A DNA stretch of 64,000 nucleotides, taken from contig NW_024720773.1 of the NCBI RefSeq assembly GCF_018991925.1, positions 859,661-923,660 of the forward strand. Direction: 5' to 3'. The stretch is from Homarus americanus (taxonomy: Eukaryota; Arthropoda; Malacostraca; Decapoda; Nephropidae). This document shows, one piece after another, positions 25,842 through 37,220 of this stretch. Every line of letters starts with the position of its first letter. The stretch's first letter is position 1. Below the pieces are notes generated by a model that saw nothing but the letters and a program-made list of their open reading frames with translations, was not told where the DNA came from and searched no databases. A program made the position numbers and the translations under genes.

Positions 25842-27560
25842 CAGTGGTCTCGTTAACGAAAGCACTAACTGCTTCCAGCAGGTTGCTCGGTAACTGTAAA
25901 ATTCGATAATCCGAAACCATTGTTTCAATGGGTTTTGTACTGGTTCCAGCTCACCGAAAATTGCCTAAATTCAACAAAAATGGTAGAAAAGCACACTTAC
26001 TTGAGGTGTGTATGTAGAAGGCTCCTGGATGATGATGATGATGCATTTGAAGTGGGAGGTGGAGGAGGAGAAGGAGAAGAGAAGGAAGTGGAGGTGGAGG
26101 AGAAGCATTTTACTGCTTCTGGAAGGTGGTCACCCATGAAAATGTCAGGAACTCTGGACTGACAGATTCTCCACCATGAACATCCTCTCTCTCCTTTCTG
26201 AAGTGGAAGGCTGAGGGATAGCATCTTGTTCCCTCGGCCTTTACTGAAGAAAGTGTCAATTGTGGTCTGTGGGCATCTGTCCTCCTCACCATTAACTTAT
26301 GTTTAAAGGAGACCACTGAGTCCTCAACATGACACAGAGTTGTCAGTTTTTCCACTTCTGGGTGCTTTGAAGCCAGTTCCTGAACTTCTCCCAGTAGTAA
26401 ATCACATCTTTCAACTGTTTAGATCACATATGGTCATCACTTTCAATTTCACTCTCACCGCTGTCACCTCACCCGAATATCTCATCCAGTTCCTTCAAGT
26501 CATCAGGAGTAAGTTCTCCTCAGAGACATACATCATGTTTTCCACATCCTCCTCTCCACTTCATGGCCAATGACTGACCAATGGACACAATCTCCTGTCC
26601 AACTCTGTTTTTTCAAATCTCAAAAATCATGGACTACTGATGGCCACAGTGCTTCCATGAAGAATTGAGGGATCTAGTGAGACTTCTTGCCATGATGACA
26701 ACAATTTTCTACAGCCCAGGATGTTGAATTGTGTTTTCCAGAAATGTTTCAGTGTTAGTTCAGGATCATAGTTGCCTGATGACACCTCCTAAACATTTCT
26801 TCATGTACAACTTTGAAGTTGCTGGATCACATTCTGGTCCATTGGCTGTATGATTGATGTAGTGTTTGAGGCAAAAACAACAATTTCACAAAGTCAAATT
26901 GATACTCCAAATTTCTTGGCAAGGTCATGACCAGGAGCATTATCCATGAGGAGGCTTTTAAAGTGAGTTTATTGGGTTAGGTAGCTCTTGACAGAAGGGC
27001 AAAACACATCAACAGTCTATTCATTAAAGAGCTGTCTTGTCACCCATGCCTGCCGTTGGATTTCCAATAAACTCCAAGCTTTGTTCTACTACTTTCTGTT
27101 GTTGTTTGAACACCTCTGGGTTTTCAGAGTGGTAGACAAGCATAGGCTTTAGTCGGAAATCCCTGAAGCATTGGCACCAAGCAATAGAGTGAGACGGTTC
27201 TTCATGGGTTTATGCCCAGGTAAAGAGGCTTCATCTTTTGGTGATGAATGTTCTTTGGGCATCTTTTTTCCAGAACAGCCCAGTTTCTTGTCCACATTGA
27301 ACACTTGCTGTGAAGATAATTTTTTCTTCCATCGTTTTTAAATTAATCTAATTTTGTTGCCCTTCCTTATCAGCACCAGCAGCTTTACCATGCCCACACT
27401 TAAAATGTCACTTCTTTTTTTTAAATTTTTCGAACTAGCCTTTGTTGGGTTCGGGAAAATCTTCAAATTCTGTGCCTGGAAGAATCCAGGTTGATCTGTC
27501 TTTAAATGTTCGGAATCTCCCCTGGTTCTTTTTTAATAAATGAATTCAGTAGAAACTGAA
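25842..27560 (-). pseudogene. Family A Tigger copy with decayed transposase
   Basis: The right end of the element (read on minus) is marked by TA-CAGTGGTCTCGTTAACGAA at 25,840. On the minus strand, scattered in several frames, are QQVFNVDK (where QVFNADETG is usual, first catalytic Asp), KKMPK with KDEASLPGHKPMKNRLTLLL, PMLVYHSENPE-like sequence, and near the C-terminus IVSIGQSLAMEVEEEDVENM with LTPDDLKELDE-like sequence. These are classic Tigger transposase blocks. The region near 27,420-27,470 still resembles the KNLKKRS segment of the DNA-binding half. This is the only family A copy in the window with recognisable transposase, so it is a candidate relative of the source of the short copies. 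Confidence 0.75.
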
Positions 27561-27599
27561 TCACCTTCATCTGTTTTTCCTTAACCAGATGATAAGTAA

Positions 27600-27815
27600 C
27601 CCTCAGTTTCTGCAATTAGGATCTACTTAAACACTCTTGTAGATTTGTTTCACTTTCACTTTAAATTTGTCTTTCAGGTGAAGAATTGTTTCATTGTGTT
27701 GATGCTCTATATGCCATATTTTTGCATAGCTTATTTTTCTAATGCCTTGTTTATGCTTTTTTATGATTTTGCTTGGTTTGGAGCAATACGTGTAACCGGA
27801 ACGAAATAATACTGA
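27600..27815. other. Short open segment of unknown origin next to the gap
   Basis: The minus strand is open with a Lys/His-rich peptide including KIIKKHKQGIRKISYAKIWH. I do not recognise it. It ends in an assembly gap. Confidence 0.25.
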
Positions 27816-27914
27816 NNNNNNNNNNNNNNNNNNNNNNNNNNNNNNNNNNNNNNNNNNNNNNNNNNNNNNNNNNNNNNNNNNNNNNNNNNNNNNNNNNNNN
27901 NNNNNNNNNNNNNN
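27816..27914. other. Assembly gap (N run)
   Basis: A run of 99 Ns. It lies directly beside a pentanucleotide array, so the array probably caused the gap and its true length is unknown. Confidence 0.99.
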
Positions 27915-28213
27915 AAAGTAGAGTACAGGAAAGTAAAGTAGAGTGGAGTGGAGTGGAGTGGAGTGGAGTAGTGTAGAGTAGAGTAAAGTAAAGTAGAGTA
28001 CAGGAAAGTAAAGTAGAGTGGAGTAGTGTAGTGCAGAGTAAAGTAGAGTGGAGTTGAGTGGAGTGGAGTGGAGTAGAGTAGTGTAGTGTAGAGTAGAGTA
28101 AAGTAAAGTAGAGTACAGGAAAGTAAAGTAGAGTGGAGTAGAGTAGTGTAGAGTAAAGTAAAGTTGAGTAGAGTAGTGTAGTGCAGAGTAGAGTAAAGTT
28201 GAGTAGAGTACAG
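27915..28213. repeat. (GTRRA)n pentanucleotide array
   Basis: Tandem five-base units GTAGA, GTAAA, GTGGA and occasional GTGTA, about 300 bp on this side of the gap. It shows a weak higher-order period, with the GTACAGGAAAGTAAAGTAGA block recurring. Confidence 0.95.
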
Positions 28214-28285
28214 GACCCAACAATCAACCAAGGCGACACAATCATATAAATAAAAATCTATATTATTACATAACACAATAACAAC

Positions 28286-28290
<5 letters not shown>

Positions 28291-28324
<34 letters not shown>
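28291..28324 (+). repeat. (GT)n microsatellite
   Basis: About 17 GT units in the region downstream of the host exon on the minus strand. Confidence 0.95.
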
Positions 28325-28327
<3 letters not shown>

Positions 28328-28464
28328 AATACCTGTACATTTGTATAAATATATATACAACAACTTAATATAATCAAGTAAAATATTTGGTCTACCAGAC
28401 TGGTAGATAATATATACAAGTTAGCTTTATGTGGATGTGATGACAAGACAGTTTTGGTTAGTCC

Positions 28465-28470
28465 TTTATT
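28465..28470 (-). promoter_or_regulatory. Polyadenylation signal AATAAA of the host gene
   Basis: AATAAA on the minus strand about 121 bp downstream of the stop codon of the terminal exon at 28,591-28,742. Position and orientation fit a short 3' UTR. Confidence 0.5.
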
Positions 28471-28590
28471 TCAGCATAGGAATATCTTTATCTGTTGATA
28501 GGGAGTATATACTTGGCAGAAATACCTTGAAGGTAAAATAAGAAGAGATGCTACACACTAACATATTACATTCATACATAAGTCCGTATA

Positions 28591-28742
28591 TTATAATTCC
28601 TTGGTATAGCCGTTCTCCTGCAGCACGTCCACCACCTTCCCTGCCAGCTCCCGCACCGAGGCATTAGAGGCGGGCAATGCTACCAACTTCCTCAGGACGT
28701 CGTCCACTCCCTCGCGCACCAACATGTGACAGTAACGTTTGC
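28591..28742 (-). CDS. Terminal coding exon of a host gene; possibly a ZYG11/ZER1-type ARM protein
   Basis: On the minus strand a consensus acceptor (TATTGTATTGCAG) is followed by GC and then 49 in-frame codons and TAA. The peptide begins KRYCHMLVREGVDDVLRKLV, continues ALPASNASVRELAGKVVDVL and ends QENGYTKEL. The length is exactly two bases plus 50 codons, and the exon is GC-rich with third-position bias unlike the AT-rich flanks. The sequence looks like the last two helices of an armadillo-type repeat. A Tyr-Cys-x-x-Leu...Glu-Gly pattern near a C-terminus is what I recall from ZYG11/ZER1 substrate receptors of CUL2 ubiquitin ligases, so that is the suggested family, at moderate to low confidence. 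Upstream exons would lie at higher coordinates; none was recognised in the window, so the intron is probably very long. Confidence 0.7.
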
Positions 28743-29194
28743 CTGCAATACAATATTTACACTTGAACTAAAAATAGTTACATTTCACAGCACATCAGGA
28801 ATATGCCTGTACAGTATTCTCCACTACCCAAACCAATGTATAGAACAGTACTGCATTTTAGGACAATTAATTTCTGTTTTCAAAAGGTTTGTAAAGACAA
28901 TAAAAAATATTTAATCAATATGAAAAGAAAGTTGGTCCCACAGGTATGATGGCCCATTGGAGACCGATGACCACTTTTTTAAACACTTGGGTTACTTATT
29001 AGTAACCCGAAAGTGCCCTCCGAGCCATAATCCATATTTTTAAACCAAATTTTGTTGGGTTACCATTTGGTAGTCCGACATATTATTGGAAAGTTCGGGA
29101 TAAGTCCTCGGGTGTGGGTAGGCACCCGAAAGACTTATCCCTAATGTTCAAACTAGTTATATATGAATAGAAAACGTCTCTGAAATATAATATA

Positions 29195-30387
29195 CAGTGA
29201 ACCCTCGCTTTACACATTTCGTTTCTACATTTACACATTTCATTTCTACATTTACGCGGTACCCTGCCAGAACCGGAATTCCCACTTTACGCGGTGCATC
29301 TACTCATATACTCGGGTGAAGTATAATCTTTTTATTTAGCTCATAAAATTCATACAAATTACCCGGCCAGAATATAATTTACATTGCTGATATTCTTACA
29401 ATTTGATGATCATTTTGAATATAAGCATCATAGATTTTGCATTAGACATACAAATTTTAGATCTAATGCAAGTATTTTGTTTACTCAGAGCAAATATGTT
29501 ATCTTTTGTGCAAAATATATGACGTGTATATTCAAAATATTCCTGGTCTTGCAAGGAATCCAGTAATGTCAATTATATTATCCTAACTTTAGTCTGAGGT
29601 ATTATTTACTACTAAAAAGGTAAATATTCTGTTTTCTCCCAAACATTTCTCTGGTAGGAAGGGAAGGTGAGGGGTGGGGGGGAGGGAGGGACCGACCGAC
29701 CCAGCTGGCGTGGTGGGAATTGGGGGAGGCAAGGTGGGGTATTTTGATTGACAGATAATGTCGTGAAGAATATTTTTTTTTTTTTATTAACTGAAGATAT
29801 TTGTTTTAGCTCATAAAATTCATACAAATTACAGGGCCAGAATATAATTTCCATTGCTGGAATTCATACAATTTGATGATCATTTTGAATATAAACATCA
29901 TAGATTTTGCATTAGACATACAAATTTTAGATCTAATGTAAGTATTTTGTTTACTCTGGGTAAATATGTTATCTTTTGTGCAAAATATATGACATTTATA
30001 TTCAAAATATTAACCTAACTTTAGTTTGAGGTATTATTTATTACTATACCTTAAAATCTAGTGTTTTCCCCCAAACATTTCTCAGACAGGGAAGAGCCAG
30101 CGAGTGTGAGAAGAGGGGGAGGGAGTTGAGTCCATTATTTGAATAGACATTAACTTGGCGACTGTATTTCTCCATTTCTCTTAAATATTAATTGTGTGCA
30201 TGTACCATCATAAAATTAAGATGTTATTTTTACTAGAACATGGGTATTGTGTCGGAAAATGTGGAGTTTGGGGGTCGGCCGGTCTCTATTTCAATTAATC
30301 CCATATGTTATGTTGTTCACTTTACGCGTTTCTCGCTTTACGCGGGCCTCCGTGGGTTCAATTGACCGCGTAAATTGAGGGTTCACT
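29195..30387. mobile_element. Tigger-type non-autonomous element, family B, 1.2 kb
   Basis: Starts TA-CAGTGAACCCTCGCTTTAC and ends AAATTGAGGGTTCACT. Contains two fold-back modules (about 29,330-29,600 and 29,805-30,030). Its right third, with GGAGTTTGGGGGTCGGCC, is shared with the PIP-box copies at 36,607, 37,765 and 43,625. It carries no ORF of note. It is inserted near the left end of the Harbinger element. Confidence 0.8.
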
Positions 30388-31155
30388 ATGCAAATTAAGA
30401 TGAGATAATAAAGAAAACATATATTTAAATGTCCTAATAACCGGTTCCAATGGAAATGTATATATATTTAAGAGACCGCCGTGTACCCCCGTGATGTTTT
30501 ACCTTCAACGCCAAAGATTTTTCAACTCCCCATCGCCCTTCTCCAATTTTATCAAGCATTGCATTCCTACAATCATCCTCTTATAGCTTCAAATATGTTA
30601 AAAAACACACTTCTCTTTGTGATAGATAAATGTAATGCCATTTCCAATTCGCCAATATATTATATCGGAAAGATATAAGATGAGCCAAATATAATAGGTA
30701 GGTTGCCGAGGTAATAGTTTACAAGTGTCATCTGTGACCCATGCTGATAGTTACCATGGAAGAAATTTTTCCTGCTATATTTCACTGTTTGGGTTGTTGT
30801 TCCGGTTGTGTTTAGGTACTACCAATATTTGTAAGTTTAGATTAGGTTATGTAAAATATTTTTTTAGATGAAATGTTCGAACTCGGTGTTAGAAATAAGT
30901 GCCAAAATTGATTAATGATGTTTTCAATCACTCGATTAGAGTCGTATCAGTCCCATCTTACATCACCGGAACAACAATAAACAAAAGTTAAATATACCAT
31001 GGACAAATTTCTTAAAGAAATTCTCTGTAATAGCTATGCAACACGCTTGTAAACTATTATCAAAAGTAATTTATCTTATATACAGTAGTTACCGCAATAT
31101 ATAGATAATAGATATTAGATTTTGTTTTATTTTTTCAGGCTGGCATTATAGCATT
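30388..31155 (+). other. Harbinger 5' part, possible first exon
   Basis: Mostly AT-rich. An ATG in a good context at 30,756 (TACCATGG) opens a short frame MEEIFPAIFHCLGCCSGCV. It could be the transposase N-terminal exon, since HARBI1-like genes often begin with a small exon, but this is weak. A pyrimidine tract and CAG acceptor occur just before 31,140. Confidence 0.35.
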
Positions 31156-31335
31156 CTGGTATTGTTATTAGAGACCACCAAAATCCTTTGGCTTATCTCT
31201 CTGAGGAGGAGTTCATCAAGAGGTATAGAGTATCCAAGGAATGCATCCATTAACTTCCTGAACGAGTTGAGCCACATATGCCAAGAGTTCAAGGAGGACG
31301 AGGCAAGAAATTATGGTGTTACTATTGTGTGCGGT
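31156..31335 (+). pseudogene. HARBI1-like transposase, N-terminal segment
   Basis: Translation gives RDHQNPLAYLSEEEFIKRYR, VSKECIH, a stop, then LPERVEPHMPRVQGGRGKK. This matches the N-terminal region of PIF/Harbinger transposases (RNPLExYSDEEFxxRYRxSKxxVxxLLxxL). One stop codon replaces a Gln or Arg position. The remainder of the gene lies beyond the LINE insertion. Confidence 0.65.
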
Positions 31336-31349
31336 CTATAAGATAACTG

Positions 31350-31492
31350 GGTTAAGTTAGCTTAGGTTAGATTAGGTTAGGTTAGGTTAGGTTAGGTCAG
31401 GTTAGGTCAGGTTAGGTCATGTTAGGTTAGGTTAGGTCATGTTATGTTAGGCTAGGTCAGATTAGGTTAGGTAAAGTTTGGTTAGGTTAGAC
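31350..31492 (+). repeat. Interstitial TTAGG-type repeat
   Basis: Some 25 degenerate GGTTA units, with GGTCA, GGTCAT and similar variants, in 140 bp. TTAGG is the telomeric repeat of most arthropods. It lies within the Harbinger interior, between transposase segment and LINE, not at a chromosome end. Confidence 0.8.
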
Positions 31493-31729
31493 TAAATATA
31501 TTGTTGTAGACCGAAACTCTAAATCTTGGATTTTGGTCTTTGTTTAGAAGTGTATTGGGGATTTATTCAATGTTATGCAGTGATGCAAAAGGGGGGCATC
31601 ACTACTATACAGTACAGTACTCAATTCCCATGAAACCCCTAAGCCCACCTCCCATGTACAATAATACCACCACAAATAAAACCGTACTCATTCTTGATGC
31701 ATTTTATTCATTCTATTTTATTCTCCTAT

Positions 31730-34700
31730 GTCAGTTGATATTAACACTGCAGCGGGGCTTTCTCGGATGGGTCCCACTGGTCGGGCAGGTTGTGGACCCC
31801 AGGGCCGACCTGATCGTCATCAAGCTACTGGGGCCTCAACTGACGCCACCGCGGTTGCTGGAGGATCGGCTTTTTTCACACTTCATTTTTCCAACATTCG
31901 TGGACTGAGATCCAATTTTTCTTCTGTGGAGCACCATCTATTGACCTCTTCCCCCGATCTCTTACTACTCTCTGAACTTCAACTGACCAAAGCAGCTTCA
32001 CCCAAACCTTTTCAAGTCTCTAACTACAACCTTTATACCTACTTCCGTTCTAAGGGAGGTGTATGCGCCTACTGCAATACACGTACACCTATAGCCCGAC
32101 TCACGGATCTTGAATCTCCCCTTTATGATGTCATCTGGCTCAAAATATCTCTACCTACTGTGACTATTTTTCTTTGTTTCCTATACTGTTCTCCCAACTC
32201 TACCAACTATTTCGAACTCTTTGACCATCTCACTTCTTGCCATGAGTCGTTGCTATCACAGAGTGGGGCTTGGCTCTGCAAGGGATGACCCAGGTGGAGC
32301 TGAGGCACTCTCTTTTTCTTTACTTAATGATTTGGAACAAATAATCAAATACCCTACACGCGTTCCTGATCGACACGATCAATTTGCTAACATTCTTGAT
32401 CTTTGTTTTACCTCTAACCCCTCACACTATTCATACTCAATTTCTGCCCCCTGAGGGGTCTTCTGATCACAACCTTATTTCTATTAAATCAAGCTGGGCA
32501 CGACCACCTCCCCCACCCCCCTCTAAATGTCAACTATGGCACTATCGGAGGGCAAGCTGGCAATCCTTGCGAGAATTCTTCACCGACTCTCCTTGGGATG
32601 AATGTTGCTCTTCCACTCGAGAGGCCTTGGTATGTGCTGACAGCATTGCTGGAGTTATACAGAGTGGTATGAGTGCATTTATCCCATCTTCTACCAAAAC
32701 TTTCACATTACAATCATGGTTTAATCGTTCCTGCTCTCTTGCTTGCAGGGTGAGAGATAGGGCATATCGAGCTATGAAACTATCTCCTTCTCCTATTACC
32801 CACACCTCTTTCATTACTTCTAGGAATCGTTGTAAGGCTATTCTTCGTAGGGCCAAGCGGAATTTTATTAAAAGAAAGACCATTGTCCTGACTAATTCTT
32901 CCTCTAGTAAATCCTTCTGGTCCTTAACTAAAAACATCTGTAACAACTTCTGCACGCCTTCTTTTCCTCCCCTCTTCCATCCCAATAACTCTATAGCCAA
33001 CTCTCCCCCTGACAAAGCCAACCTCTTTGGCATCTTATTCTCCTCTAATTCCACCTTAGACGATTCCCACTCTATCCCTCCTACCCCTGCACCTCCTACT
33101 TAACCTATGCACGTTCCTATAATCTCCACTCGCAGGGTTGCCGGTGTGTTATCCAGGTTGGATGTGATTAAGGCGCATGGACCGGACGGAATACCCCCTC
33201 GTGTTCTGAGGGAGTGTGCTGAAGCCCTGGCCCCTGTGAATGCTCGCCTCTTTCGCCTTTGCCTCAAAACCAAAACTTTTCCTTCTTCTTGGAAGCATGC
33301 CTTGGTTCAGCCCATCCCAAAGAAGGGTGACCATTCTAACCCCTCTAACTATCGCCCCATTGCCCTAACTTCATCCCTCTCCAAGATTTTCGAAACTATC
33401 TTGAACTCCCATTTTCTCCGTCACCTTGAACGCCTTTCTCTTTTGTCGGATCACCAGTATGGCTTTCGCCGTGCAAGATCTACTGGTGATCTGCTCTCCT
33501 ATTGCACCCATCTTTGGTCATCCTCTCTTAGGGACTATGGGGAAACTTTTGTCGTGACCCTCGACATCTCCAAAGCATTTGACAGGGTATGGCACAAGTC
33601 TTTGCTATCTAAACTTCCCTCTTTTGGTTTCTCTCCCCCCACTTTGTTCTCTCATCTCTAGCTTCCTTGAGAACCGATCCATGGCAGTTGTTGTTGTTGA
33701 TGGATCGATTTCTCGCTCTTTCTCTGCCAATAGTGGCATCCCACAGGGTTCTGTTCTTTCACCAACTCTCTTCCTTCTTTTTATCAATGATTTACTTCAC
33801 ACTACAACTAATTCTATTCATTCTTACGCTGATGATTCCACTCTTCACTCTTCCTCACATTTTCCCCTTCCTCCTAACTCTCAAACTAGATCTGTTTCTA
33901 GAACTGGTATCATTACTTCTATCAATGCGGATCTGTGCAGCATCTCTGAATGGGGAGATACAAACTTGGTCAAGTTCAATAGTAACAAAACTCAATATTT
34001 ACCAATTACACTTTGTAAATTAGACGATCTCCCACCAATTACATTTCAGGACGCTATCATCCGCCCAAGTTCTGAATTAAATATATTAGGCCTCACCATT
34101 TCCTCCAATATGTCCTGGAAATCACACATCCTTAGTATAACTAAAGCTGCCTCCCGAAAGTTGGGAATGCTGCACCGATGCCGCAGCTACTTCACTCCTG
34201 AGCAGTTGCGCCAAGTATATAAGGGATTCATTCGTCCTAACTTGGAGTACTGCTCTCATATCTGGGGTGGCTCTTCTTCTGTCCAACTATTAGATAGGGT
34301 GGAATCAACGGCATTTCGTCTTATTAACTCTCCTCCTTTAGTCGACAATCTCTCTTCCCTTTCTCTTCGCCGCAATGTTGCTTCACTCTCTCTCTTTTAC
34401 AGGTACTTTAACGGGCAATGTTCAGGGGATTTGGCATCCTGTGTACCGCCGGTAAGGCCGTGGGTTCGTAACACACGTCTTGCCCGCGGTGCCCACCATT
34501 TCTCTGTGGATATCGGTCACACGAGAATAACCCGTTATAGTACCTCCTTCTTTCCTCACACAGCCAAACTGTGGAATGCTCTGCCTTCTTCTGTGTTTCC
34601 ATGCTCTTACAATCCGTCTCACTTTAAAAAGCTGGTTTTCCGGCATCTTCATGGTGTAGATTAATACAGTATAACCTTTTTTCTATATTTACAATTTCTT

Positions 34701-34802
34701 TCTGTTCTTTTTTGTTTTTTGTTTTTTCGCCCCCCAGGCACCGTTGTGGGTCATTTGACCTGTGCCCGGGTGGGATAATTCCCGTTAAAAAAAAAAAAAA
34801 AA
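31730..34802 (+). mobile_element. LINE (Jockey/I-like group), nearly full coding length, A-tailed
   Basis: Runs from the endonuclease region to an A tract at 34,788-34,802. Same family as the truncated copy at 24,040-24,682; the 3' UTR shares CGTTGTGGGTCATTTGACC-like and GCCCGGGTGGGATAATTCCC-like blocks. The exact 5' end is unclear because the first 150-200 bp have no counterpart in the window. It is inserted in the Harbinger transposase gene. Confidence 0.8.
31860..34664 (+). pseudogene. LINE ORF2: endonuclease and reverse transcriptase, frameshifted
   Basis: The endonuclease starts in HFSNIRGLRSNFSSVEHHLL. Most of the GDFN region has been lost: the frame breaks near 32,270 and resumes at ARDDPGGAEALSFSLLNDL, followed by PEGSSDHNLISI holding the SDH motif. 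A stop at 33,101 and a frame shift near 33,650 split the RT, whose motifs are AHGPDGIPPRVL, QPIPKKGDHSNPSNYRPIAL, DISKAFDRVWH, SGIPQGSVLSPTLF and the catalytic YADD at 33,825-33,836. The C-terminus includes RCRSYFTPEQLRQVYKGF and TRYSTSFFPHTAKLWNALPS and ends HLHGVD. It is inactive but relatively young, since most of each segment is intact. Confidence 0.88.
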
Positions 34803-35208
34803 GGCCATAATTAAAGTGCAGTAAAATCTTCATTACCCATAATTTGTTAATACGTACTCAGAATCGAAATTGGCTCAGAATTTTTCCGGGAAAATTTTCA
34901 ACATTCCGGGTCTGTAAACGAGTTTTCAAGGTTGAAAATCAGGTAATTTTTTTTTTTATTCCTAAAAATATCTTAAATTTGATTCCAGCCTTTCGAGGTT
35001 AAATATCAGGCACATTTTCTGGAAATTTTTATGAAAAATTCCTGCAACTCTGAGTTTTTTCCCGTGTCTCTGAAGATGAAAGAATGTTTAAACTCGGAAA
35101 CTTTTACATGTAACCGGAAAAATTCTATGGATGTGAGATTTTTCATGGTTTGAGAGTCTTCTTGTTATCTGGAAGTCTCTCATCCCAGGAAGAGCCCTGC
35201 ACCAATTA
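34803..35208. other. AT-rich Harbinger interior, no gene
   Basis: Repeats of phrases like GGAAAATTTTCAACATTCCG. No ORF or motif recognised. Confidence 0.4.
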
Positions 35209-36070
35209 CAGTGGTCGTTTGGTTAATGAACGGTTCAATTAACGAAATTTTGGTTAACGAATTACCTCCCATAAGGATCTTCAATTCGGTTAACGAACAA
35301 AACTTCGATTAACGAAATCCTTACGAACAACACATTTTGTTGTGAGCATCAGCTGATGAGCTAGTCTGCCAATTCAGTAATCTGTTCTATGTTTACAGTC
35401 GTTTCCAGTGGAGTAAATATCAAGAAAGTTGTGTTCTTTAATATTTTTTCATTTTTTATGTTAAAATTATTAGTCATTTTAAAATTTAGTTAACTTTTTG
35501 ATAATAAATGCAGTACAGGGAACCAGTTTTTTGTGCGCCCATCAGCCGCTTTACTCACCCACCAGGCGTCAGTGTGGCTTTGTTTACAGTGGAGTGAACA
35601 TCGATTTTGTTGGTGTCTTGAATATTTTTTGCATTTTTACATTGAAATTATTGGTCATTCTGAAATTTAGTTAACATATTGATAATATATAGTGCAGTGT
35701 TGATTTAAATAAAATAACCTTGAATTGCACCTAGAGAACTTAAAAAATTTTATTGGTGAAATGACGGCATCAAGCATGGGCCCCCTGAAAGGTGATTTCT
35801 TCTCCATCCCCACTTCCTTCTCTTCTCCCTTCTCCTCCACTCCCACTTCTAATTCCCATCATCATCATCAACCAGGAACCTTCTACATACACACCTCAAA
35901 GTAAGTGTACTTAACTGCATTTTTTTTTTTTTTTACTTTGTAAGTACTTTTCGGTGAGCTGGAACCAATTACCCAATATCCCATCAAAACAATGGATTCG
36001 GTTAAAAAAAAATTTTGGTTAACGAACGACCTTCTGGAACCAATTGTGTTCATTAACCGAGGGACCACTG
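35209..36070. mobile_element. Tigger-type non-autonomous element, family A, 862 bp
   Basis: Starts CAGTGGTCGTTTGGTTAATG, ends TTAACCGAGGGACCACTG, and is flanked by TA on both sides (35,207 and 36,071). Contains a pyrimidine-rich block followed by (CAT)n and the phrase CTTCTACATACACACCTCAA shared by all family A copies. No coding capacity. Confidence 0.9.
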
Positions 36071-36239
36071 TATTCCAGCTAACGGGGATATCACCTGTAT
36101 GTTGCACTTTATGGAAGGTGATTCTCTGAAGAACTTAAAATGTAACACAGTAATATATATATATCATCATAGGAGACCTGTTATTTACTTAATCAAAATA
36201 TACAATGTTAGACAAAACAGCAAATAAAAAATATATATA

Positions 36240-36583
36240 TATATCCTACAGGTTACAGTATTCCACACACCTGCAGCTCCTAACTCCAGTGAGATACTTT
36301 AACAGTGGCAGCTTCCAAATTAGTATGGCAGAATGCTTGAAGATTTCTGTGTCATCAGTTTGCAAGTTTTTCAGAAGCTATGCAACTGTTTTGACCCTTA
36401 CGGCAAAAGATTACATCCACTTTCCAGAATCAGGCAACACACAAAACCTTGTAGATGAATTTCATACCATTGTAGGGATGTCTGGTGTATTTGGCTGCAT
36501 TGATGGGTCTCATATCCCTATTAGAAGCCCTGGAGGGAACACAGCTGAACTACATCGATGTAGAAAGGGGGTGTAATTGATCC
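36240..36583 (+). pseudogene. HARBI1-like transposase, central segment
   Basis: After a CTACAG acceptor-like site come LLTPVRYFNSGSFQ, AECLKISVSSVCKFF (helix-turn-helix-like), DEFHTIVGMSGVFGCIDGSH with the first catalytic Asp in GCIDGSH, and IPIRSPGGNTAELHRCRKG. This is the middle of a PIF/Harbinger DDE transposase and continues the segment at 31,156-31,335. A stop follows RKGV. The remaining catalytic region should follow but is interrupted by a family B element at 36,607 and is not recognisable beyond it. Confidence 0.85.
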
Positions 36584-36606
36584 ATGGTTTTGATTTGTAT
36601 AATGTA

Positions 36607-37220
36607 CAGTTGTACCTCGCTTAACGCGGTTTCACTTAACGCGATTTCTCATATGCGCGGTGCCTCGCCAGAACCGAACTTTCACTTAACGCGGTTCATC
36701 TACTCATATATGCGGGAAGCGGTGCGGGCACAATGCGCACAAGGTCGCCCAGTCATCAAAACATTACCGAGTTCTTCACCCGCCACCCATCACAGCCGGC
36801 CCAAGTCAGTGATAGTGATAATTATAGTGAGGATATGGACTTATATGGACTTTGAGGGGTTTGACAAAGAGGCCCTGCAAGCCTCTATGGTGGATAGTGA
36901 TACAATTGATACAGGTGAGGGCCAATAATCAGCCCTCTGCCTCGGAACCAACCCCACATCCCCGTGTGCCCAGCCATCTTTTCTACTAATGTAAGTGTTA
37001 AAAAACCTAACATTATTGATATTTCTCTTAATTATTAATTGTTTGTGCATACCATCATAAAGTTAAGATAATATTTTTACTACAACATAGTTGTGTGTTG
37101 TCAAAAAGTGGAGTTTGGGGGTCGGGCCAGTCTCTATTGGAATTAATCCCATATGTTCTGTTGTTCACTTAACGCGGTACCCTGTGGGTTCAATTGACCG
37201 CGTTAAGCGGGGTACAACTG
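36607..37220 (+). mobile_element. Tigger-type non-autonomous element with PIP-box remnant, 614 bp
   Basis: Inverted ends CAGTTGTACCTCGCTTAACG and CGTTAAGCGGGGTACAACTG, with TA on both sides. The interior keeps the last codons of a Tigger transposase (next entry) and the shared 3' block with GGAGTTTGGGGGTCGGGCC. Its ends are among the best preserved in the window, so it is comparatively young. Confidence 0.92.
36733..36855 (+). CDS. 40-codon ORF with PIP box, Tigger C-terminal remnant
   Basis: From ATG 36,733 the frame reads MRTRSPSHQNITEFFTRHPS, then QPAQVSDSDNYSEDMDLYGL and stop. QNITEFF (36,757-36,780 with the final Phe) matches the PIP consensus Q-x-x-I-x-x-F-F: Gln, Ile and two Phe at the right spacing. 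An acidic Ser/Asp stretch follows. A nearly identical stretch occurs at 43,735-43,845, without the ATG. Whether it is translated is unknown; it may simply be what an internal deletion of the transposase left behind. Confidence 0.5.
   Translation: MRTRSPSHQNITEFFTRHPSQPAQVSDSDNYSEDMDLYGL

Noticed and set aside
25997..26224. Coding exon with Ser/Pro-rich peptide near 26,000-26,220
   Set aside because: Part of the family A Tigger element, corresponding to the pyrimidine-rich block and (CAT)n shared with non-coding copies at 35,780-35,880 and 45,780-45,870.
27627..28363. Minus-strand ORFs with Leu-Tyr-Ser-Thr repeats across the gap
   Set aside because: Products of the GTRRA pentanucleotide array; all three frames are open and they read through Ns.
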